From assembly GCF_045679555.1 (NCBI RefSeq), contig NC_092096.1:15818367-15882366 (forward strand): a stretch of 64,000 bases of DNA, read 5' to 3'. This DNA is from Salvelinus alpinus. Lineage: Eukaryota; Chordata; Actinopteri; Salmoniformes; Salmonidae. Below are positions 56,546 through 64,000 of the stretch, one piece after another. A program made the translations under genes and the position numbers. Each line of letters starts with the position of its first letter. The stretch's first letter is position 1. The notes under the pieces are model-generated. The model saw only the letters and a list, made by a program, of their open reading frames with translations. It did not search any database and was not told the origin of the DNA.

Positions 56546-56822
56546 TGGATGTATTGCTTGCTATATTATGAATGGCTATTGGTAGTATTTTTCCCACTCG
56601 AGGTGCACACAACTTAAAGGGATATTTTGGCACTTTATCTACTTCCCCAGAGTCCGATGAACTCATAGATACTGTTTGTATGTCTCTGTGTCCAGTATGA
56701 AGGAAGTTAGAGGTAGTTTTGTGAGCCAATGCTAACTAGCGTTAGCACAATGACTAAGTATATGGGTAAAATCCCGGAAGTATTGTTTTAATGTGTCATA
56801 AAACATTATTGATAATGAGAGG

Positions 56823-58394
<1,572 letters not shown>

Positions 58395-58429
58395 CTTCTC
58401 TTTCCCTTTCCCTTTCCCTCTCTCTCTCT

Positions 58430-58462
<33 letters not shown>
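58395..58462. repeat. CT-rich simple repeat
   Basis: Tracts of ccctttcc and (CT)n. Confidence 0.9.
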
Positions 58463-58467
<5 letters not shown>

Positions 58468-58765
58468 CTCGCTCTCTCGTTTTGAAGAGTCTGTAAAGTA
58501 AGAGGAGTCTATCCAGCCTCCCCCTCCCATTCCACCAACCAGGGAACAAGGATACTTGTGACATCACTTCCTGGTCGTCACTGCACGAGCCACCAATCAG
58601 GGGACAGTTGCGAAGGAGAGAGGAAGCAAATGGCCGACCAGTAGACAACAAACAAAACGAACAGCCTTTCTGTTTTGCATTCGCCTGCTTGTCGGTCAAG
58701 TCCTCCCTCAGGCAGCTTGAGTCATATAAAAGTCTCATTCAATTACTAGCAACGCATTTTTTTAC

Positions 58766-58809
58766 TTTATTTATTTATATATTTCATGATTTCTTTTTAT
58801 TTATTTATT
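58766..58809 (-). terminator. Candidate poly(A) signals of wnt5b
   Basis: AATAAA on the minus strand occurs at 58809-58804, 58805-58800, 58801-58796, 58775-58770 and 58771-58766, about 710-750 bases after the stop codon. They are the first such cluster downstream, so the 3' UTR probably ends near 58750. No other gene end competes for them. Confidence 0.6.
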
Positions 58810-58859
58810 ATTGTTATATAATCTTACACCCCTCATGGGTTACATGTCCTTCCATTCCA

Positions 58860-59515
58860 GCCCCTCCCTACCCCATCGTCCAGACTCCCTCCCTTCCCCA
58901 TGAGGAACTGTCCGTCCGTCCATCCATCGCCCAGTCTCCCTCCCTTCCCCATGTGGAACTGTCCGTCCGTCGATCGTCCAGACTCCCTCCCTTCCCCATG
59001 TGGAACTGTCCGTCCGTCCGTCCATCGTCCAGTCTCCCTCCCTTCCCCAAGTGGAACTGTCCGTCCGTCCGTCCGTCCGTCGTCCAGACTCCCTCCCTTC
59101 CCCATGTGGAACTGTCCGTCCGTCCGTCCATCGTCCAGACTCCCTCCCTTCCCCATGTGGAACTGTCCGTCTGTCCATCCATCGTCCAGTCTCCCTCCCC
59201 TCCCCATGTGGAACTGTCCGTTCGTCCGTCCATCGTCCAGACTCCCTCCCTTCCCCATGTGGAACTGTCCGTCCGTCCATCGTCCAGTCTCCCTTCCTTC
59301 CCCATGTGGAACTGTCCGTCCGTCCGTCCGTCCGTCCGTCCATCGTCCAGTCTCCCTTCCTTCCCCATGTGGAACTGTCCGTCCGTCCGTCCGTCGTCCA
59401 GACTCCCTTCCTTACCCATGTGGAACTGTCCGTCCGTCCATCGTCCAGACTCCCTCCCTTCCCCATGTGGAACTGTCCGTCCGTCCGTCCGTCCGTCGTC
59501 CAGACTCCCTTCCTT
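58860..59515. repeat. Minisatellite with embedded (GTCC)n, in the wnt5b 3' UTR
   Basis: About 12 units of 50-60 bp: cagactccctcccttcccca, tgtggaactgtccgtccgtc, then a variable run of gtcc before catcgtc. Unit length changes in steps of 4 because of the GTCC run. The array stops only a few bases before the wnt5b stop codon (minus strand TAG at 59520-59518) and fills almost the whole 3' UTR. Frames in all directions are open but low-complexity. Confidence 0.94.
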
Positions 59516-59517
59516 CC

Positions 59518-59976
59518 CTACTTGCAGACAAACTGATCCACCAGTGAAGTGCACCTCTTACACTTGACATAACAACACCAGTGAAACTTGCAGTGACATC
59601 TCTCATGCTTATAGGTCTTGAACTGATCGTATCCTCTCCCGCAGCACATGAGTTCACAGCCATCCATCCCCTCTGACGTCTTGTTACAGAGTCTCCCCAG
59701 GGTTCCCATGGAGCCGGTGGTGTCGTTCTTCAGACAGTAGTCTGGGCTCTGGTCGGTGTAGACCAGATCCTCCGGGGTGGGGACGTTGAAGCGTTTATCG
59801 ACCTGCTCCAGTTTTCCTTTGCGTCCGATGCGCATGGCGGCGGCGCTGTCGTACTTCTCCTTCAGAAACTCTCCGACGCGGCGGAAGTCTGCCAGCTGGA
59901 GCCAGCACGTCTTCAGACTACAGGAACCGGACACGCCGTGACACTTACACGCCACGTTGGCCAGGTTATACACCGA
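59518..59976 (-). CDS. wnt5b: Wnt-5b, last coding exon (partial gene)
   Basis: Encodes the C-terminal 152 residues of a secreted Wnt ligand that signals through Frizzled/Ror receptors, mainly the planar polarity and calcium branches. The exon starts at TCG (Ser) directly after a strong acceptor (ctctcctcttccag) and ends at TAG (59520-59518). Seen near the start is [20 protein letters not shown], the loop that carries the palmitoleoylated serine. Then come [40 protein letters not shown], and the cysteine-rich end [16 protein letters not shown] to DQFVCK. Two N-glycosylation sequons (NDT, NKT) are present. [14 protein letters not shown] and RKG favour Wnt5b over Wnt5a, which has PTTQDLVY and SPDYCV. 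All expected cysteines of this half appear intact. Upstream exons are beyond the right edge. Confidence 0.95.
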   Translation of the reverse strand, partial: SVYNLANVACKCHGVSGSCSLKTCWLQLADFRRVGEFLKEKYDSAAAMRIGRKGKLEQVDKRFNVPTPEDLVYTDQSPDYCLKNDTTGSMGTLGRLCNKTSEGMDGCELMCCGRGYDQFKTYKHERCHCKFHWCCYVKCKRCTSLVDQFVCK

Positions 59977-60973
<997 letters not shown>

Positions 60974-62145
60974 AGTGACATTAAACTAGTGGAAAACAGA
61001 GAGGATGCCTGGTGACTTTAAACTAGTGGAAAACAGAGAGGACGACTGGTGACATTAAACTAGTGGAAAACAGAGAGGACGACTGGTGACATTAAACTAG
61101 TGGAAAACAGAGAGGACGACTGGTGATATTAAACTAGTGGAAAACAGAGAGGACGACTGGTGACATTAAACTAGTGGAAAACAGAGAGGACGACTGGTGA
61201 TATTAAACTAGTGGAAAACAGAGAGGACGACTGGTGACATTAAACTAGTGGAAAACAGAGAGGACGACTGGTGACATTAAACTAGTGGAAAACAGAGAGG
61301 ACGACTGGTGATATTAAACTAGTGGAAAACAGAGAGGACGACTGGTGATATTAAACTAGTGGAAAACAGAGAGGACGACTGGTGACATTAAACTAGTGGA
61401 AAACAGAGAGGACGACTGGTGATATTAAACTAGTGGAAAACAGAGATGACGAATGGTGATATTAAACTAGTGGAAAACAGAGAGGATGACTGGTGATATT
61501 AAACTAGTGGAAAACAGAGAGGATGACTGGTGATATTAAACTAGTGGAAAACAGAGAGGACGACTGGTGACATTAAACTAGTGAAAAACAGAGAGGACGA
61601 CTGGTGATATTAAACTAGTGGAAAACAGAGAGGACGACTGGTGATATTAAACTAGTGGAAAACAGAGAGGACGACTGGTGATATTAAACTAGTGGAAAAC
61701 AGAGAGGATGACTGGTGACATTAAACTAGTGGAAAACAGAGAGGACGACTGGTGATATTAAACTAGTGGAAAACAGAGAGGATGACTGGTGATATTAAAC
61801 TAGTGGAAAACAGAGAGGACGACTGGTGACATTAAACTAGTGGAAAACAGAGAGGACGACTGGTGATATTAAACTAGTGAAAAACAGAGAGGACGACTGG
61901 TGACATTAAACTAGTGGAAAACAGAGAGGACGACTGGTGATATTAAACTAGTGGAAAACAGAGAGGACGACTGGTGACATTAAACTAGTGGAAAACAGAG
62001 AGGACGACTGGTGACATTAAACTAGTGGAAAACAGAGAGGATGACTGGTGATATTAAACTAGTGGAAAACAGAGAGGACGACTGGTGACATTAAACTAGT
62101 GAAAAACAGAGAGGACGACTGGTGATATTAAACTAGTGAAAAACA
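60974..62145. repeat. 37-bp minisatellite in the wnt5b intron
   Basis: About 32 copies of acattaaactagtggaaaac plus agagaggacgactggtg. Binary variants (gacatt/gatatt, gacgac/gatgac, gtggaaa/gtgaaaa) give each unit a type. The core tggaaaac resembles an NFAT site, but this may be chance. Confidence 0.97.
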
Positions 62146-62202
62146 GAGGAAACACAAAGGGTGTAGCAGCCTCCTGCTGGGCCTGGAGGACTGACCGGTT
62201 GT

Positions 62203-62305
62203 CACACACACGCTCACATGCCTGATGCACACACACGCTCACATGCCTGATGCACACACACGCTCACATGCCTGATGCACACACACGCTCACATGCCTGA
62301 TGCAC
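62203..62305. repeat. 25-bp tandem repeat
   Basis: Four copies of acacacgctcacatgcctga plus tgcac. Confidence 0.94.
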
Positions 62306-62399
62306 ACGTGTGTTTAGAAACGTGTCCATGTGATCAAGCAGTGAACCAAATATCCGACACAAAAGCGAAGCTTATGAATAAATACCAGAGACAGGCTCC

Positions 62400-62560
62400 T
62401 CAAGTGAGAAAGAGAAAGGGACAGAGAAGTGAGAGAGAGGAGAGGAGAGGAGTGAGGGATAGAGGGAGTGGGAGAGAGAAAAGAGAGGATAGGAGTGAGG
62501 GATAGAGGGAGTGAGAGAGAGGAGAGGAGAGGAGCGAGGGATAGAGGGAGTGGGAGACTA
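62400..62560. repeat. Purine-rich tandem repeat
   Basis: About three copies of gagaggagaggagaggagtg with agggatagagggagtgggag. Confidence 0.88.
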
Positions 62561-62639
62561 TTTAGAGGTCTTTGTGTCTGTGCAGTGTCCTGTGGGCCCC
62601 ATGACCTTAACCACTGGGCATGATGACATCAAAGCACCC

Positions 62640-62782
62640 ATTCATCACTCCTTTCGCTCTTTCTCTTTCGCTCTCTCCCTTTCTCTTTCCCTGCCTCTCT
62701 TTCGCTCTCTCCCTTTCTCTTTCCCTGCCTCTCTTTCTCTTTCCCTGCCTCTCTTTTGCTGTATCTCTCTCATTCTCTTCCC
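62640..62782. repeat. Pyrimidine-rich repeat
   Basis: Repeats of ctctttcgctctctcccttt and ctctttccctgcct; merges into the next array. Confidence 0.9.
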
Positions 62783-62784
62783 TG

Positions 62785-63365
62785 CATATAGCTTCCCTCC
62801 ATAGAGCTTCTCTCCATATAGCTTCTCTCCATATAGCTTCCCTGCATATAGCTTCCCTCCATAGAGCTTCTCTCCATAGAGCTTCTCTCCATATAGCTTC
62901 CCTCCATATAGCTTTTTCTCCATATAGCTTCCCTGCATATAGCTTCCCTCCATAGAGCTTCCCTCCATATAGCTTCCCTCCATAGAGCTTCTCTCCATAG
63001 AGCTTCCCTCCATATAGCTTCCCTCCATAGAGCTTCTCTCCATAGAGCTTCCCTCCATAGAGCTTCTCTCCATATAGCTTCCCTCCATATAGCTTCCCTC
63101 CATAGAGCTTCTCTCCATATAGCTTCCCTCCATAGAGCTTCCCTCCATATAGCTTCCCTCCATAGAGCTTCTCTCCATAGAGCTTCCCTCCATAGAGCTT
63201 CTCTCCATAGAGCTTCCCTCCATATAGCTTCCCTCCATAGAGCTTCCCTCCATAGAGCTTCTCTCCATATAGCTTCCCTCCATATAGCTTCTCTCCATAG
63301 AGCTTCCCTCCATATAGATTCCCTGAATATAGCTTCCCTCCAAATAGCTTCCCTCCAAATAGCTT
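62785..63365. repeat. 15-bp minisatellite
   Basis: About 38 copies of cata(t/g)agcttc(c/t)ctc. Two binary sites (tata/taga and cctc/tctc) and rarer gcata forms make four main unit types in mixed order. The minus strand is open in three frames (YGGKLYGEKL, MEGSYMERSS, WREALWREAI) because 15 is divisible by three. No protein is implied. Confidence 0.96.
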
Positions 63366-63844
63366 CCTTGCATTCTTTTGTAAAGGAAGAGAAGTGGAGC
63401 ACAGAAATACCTCTGCCCCCCACCCCCCTTCTCTATAGGCAGCTGTTGACACCCCCTCTGCATACCTGTTTGTTTACCCAGAGAGAGAGGAAGAGAGAGA
63501 TACCTGATACCTTTCTAACACCTTTCCCCCAACAGCCTGTCAACTCCCACACCTGGATGACTGTGCACCTGCAAATCCAGGTTCTCTCTCTCTGGTATCC
63601 AAAAACGGAACTGGTTATTACATTCTGAACCACAAGGGGGCGATAACTCCCATTCATACTTGTGGCTTCACTGCTTGAGGCTATCCAAGGCCACTAACTC
63701 AACACAAAGTGTAACACAAATCCTTCTCACCCTTTTGTGACGATCATGGCTAGTTTGTATACGGCTTATGTCAATTTGACGTCAAAAGTAGATTTTTGTT
63801 TTAGCATTTTAGCTAACCCTTTTCCAAACCTTGACCTAATTATC
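63366..63844. other. No exon recognised; presumed wnt5b intron
   Basis: Unremarkable sequence up to the final array. 'acttctggtgttgctgat'-like repeats seen elsewhere are absent. Confidence 0.5.
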
Positions 63845-64000
63845 CTAACCTGCAACGTTAATTCTCCTAACCTGCTACGTAAGTTCTCCTAACCTGCTAC
63901 GTAAGTTCTCCTAACCCGCTACGTAAGTTCTCCTAACCTGCTACGTAGGTTCTCCTTACCCGCTACATAAGTTCTCCTAACCTGCTACATAAGTTCTCCT
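63845..64000. repeat. 22-bp minisatellite running off the window
   Basis: Seven copies of ttctcctaacctgctacgta plus ag, with ctacgtaag, ctacgtagg, cgctac and ctacataag variants. The right end is not in the window. Confidence 0.94.

Noticed and set aside
58608..59567. Proline/serine-rich frames overlapping the wnt5b 3' UTR
   Set aside because: Low-complexity translation of the GTCC-containing minisatellite; antisense and sense frames are equally open.
62607..63463. Three overlapping minus-strand repeat frames (KLYGEKLYGG, MEGSYMERSS, WREAIWREAL)
   Set aside because: All three frames of a 15-bp repeat cannot be genuine; none has gene context.

Overview
The window is vertebrate nuclear DNA and almost certainly from a salmonid fish. 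The evidence is the mix of mobile elements: HpaI-type tRNA SINEs, a second tRNA-headed salmonid SINE, V-SINE-like tails, several Tc1-like transposons, a hAT element, and the salmonid dispersed repeat built around 'agtgcactatatagggaata'. No bacterial or viral genome features are present.

Only one cellular protein-coding exon is secure: the last coding exon of wnt5b on the minus strand (59518-59976), with a good splice acceptor, intact C-terminus and AATAAA signals about 700 bp downstream. The rest of wnt5b lies beyond the right edge. Two weaker gene-like signals, also on the minus strand, are a CCAAT/ETS promoter with a non-coding first exon at about 45.2-45.47 kb and a 97-codon phase-0 open exon with consensus splice sites at 25582-25872. 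In human, ADIPOR2 lies downstream of WNT5B in the same orientation, so the promoter could belong to adipor2; that is inference only.

Tandem repeats dominate. About 30 unrelated minisatellite arrays (units of 10-68 bp) fill roughly 28 kb, or about 44% of the window. The largest are a 26-bp array (8.4-13.1 kb, about 180 copies) and a 68-bp array (49.1-54.8 kb, about 84 copies) with a higher-order period of about 1.5 kb. Others of note are a 30-bp array carrying an everted AGGTCA pair in every unit (22.0-23.2 kb), an alternating 40/41-bp array (3.65-4.4 kb), and arrays inside the wnt5b 3' UTR and intron. Many have units that are multiples of 3 and lack stops, so they give long but spurious reading frames.

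Mobile elements, left to right: Tc1 and SINE fragments (1-18 kb); a hAT element with a perfect 8-bp target duplication (17889-19553); a palindromic Tc1-like element with two 582-bp arms (20288-21859); a Tc1-like element with transposase remnants (28326-29214); a MITE with an HpaI SINE inside (31948-32732); SINEs and LINE 3' ends (37.7-40.9 kb); nested SINE/MITE DNA (43.2-45.9 kb); and a LINE with an intact endonuclease domain whose reverse transcriptase is missing (47.3-48.7 kb). The genes do not form a pathway here. The window is the 3' end of one developmental gene followed by gene-poor, minisatellite-rich DNA.
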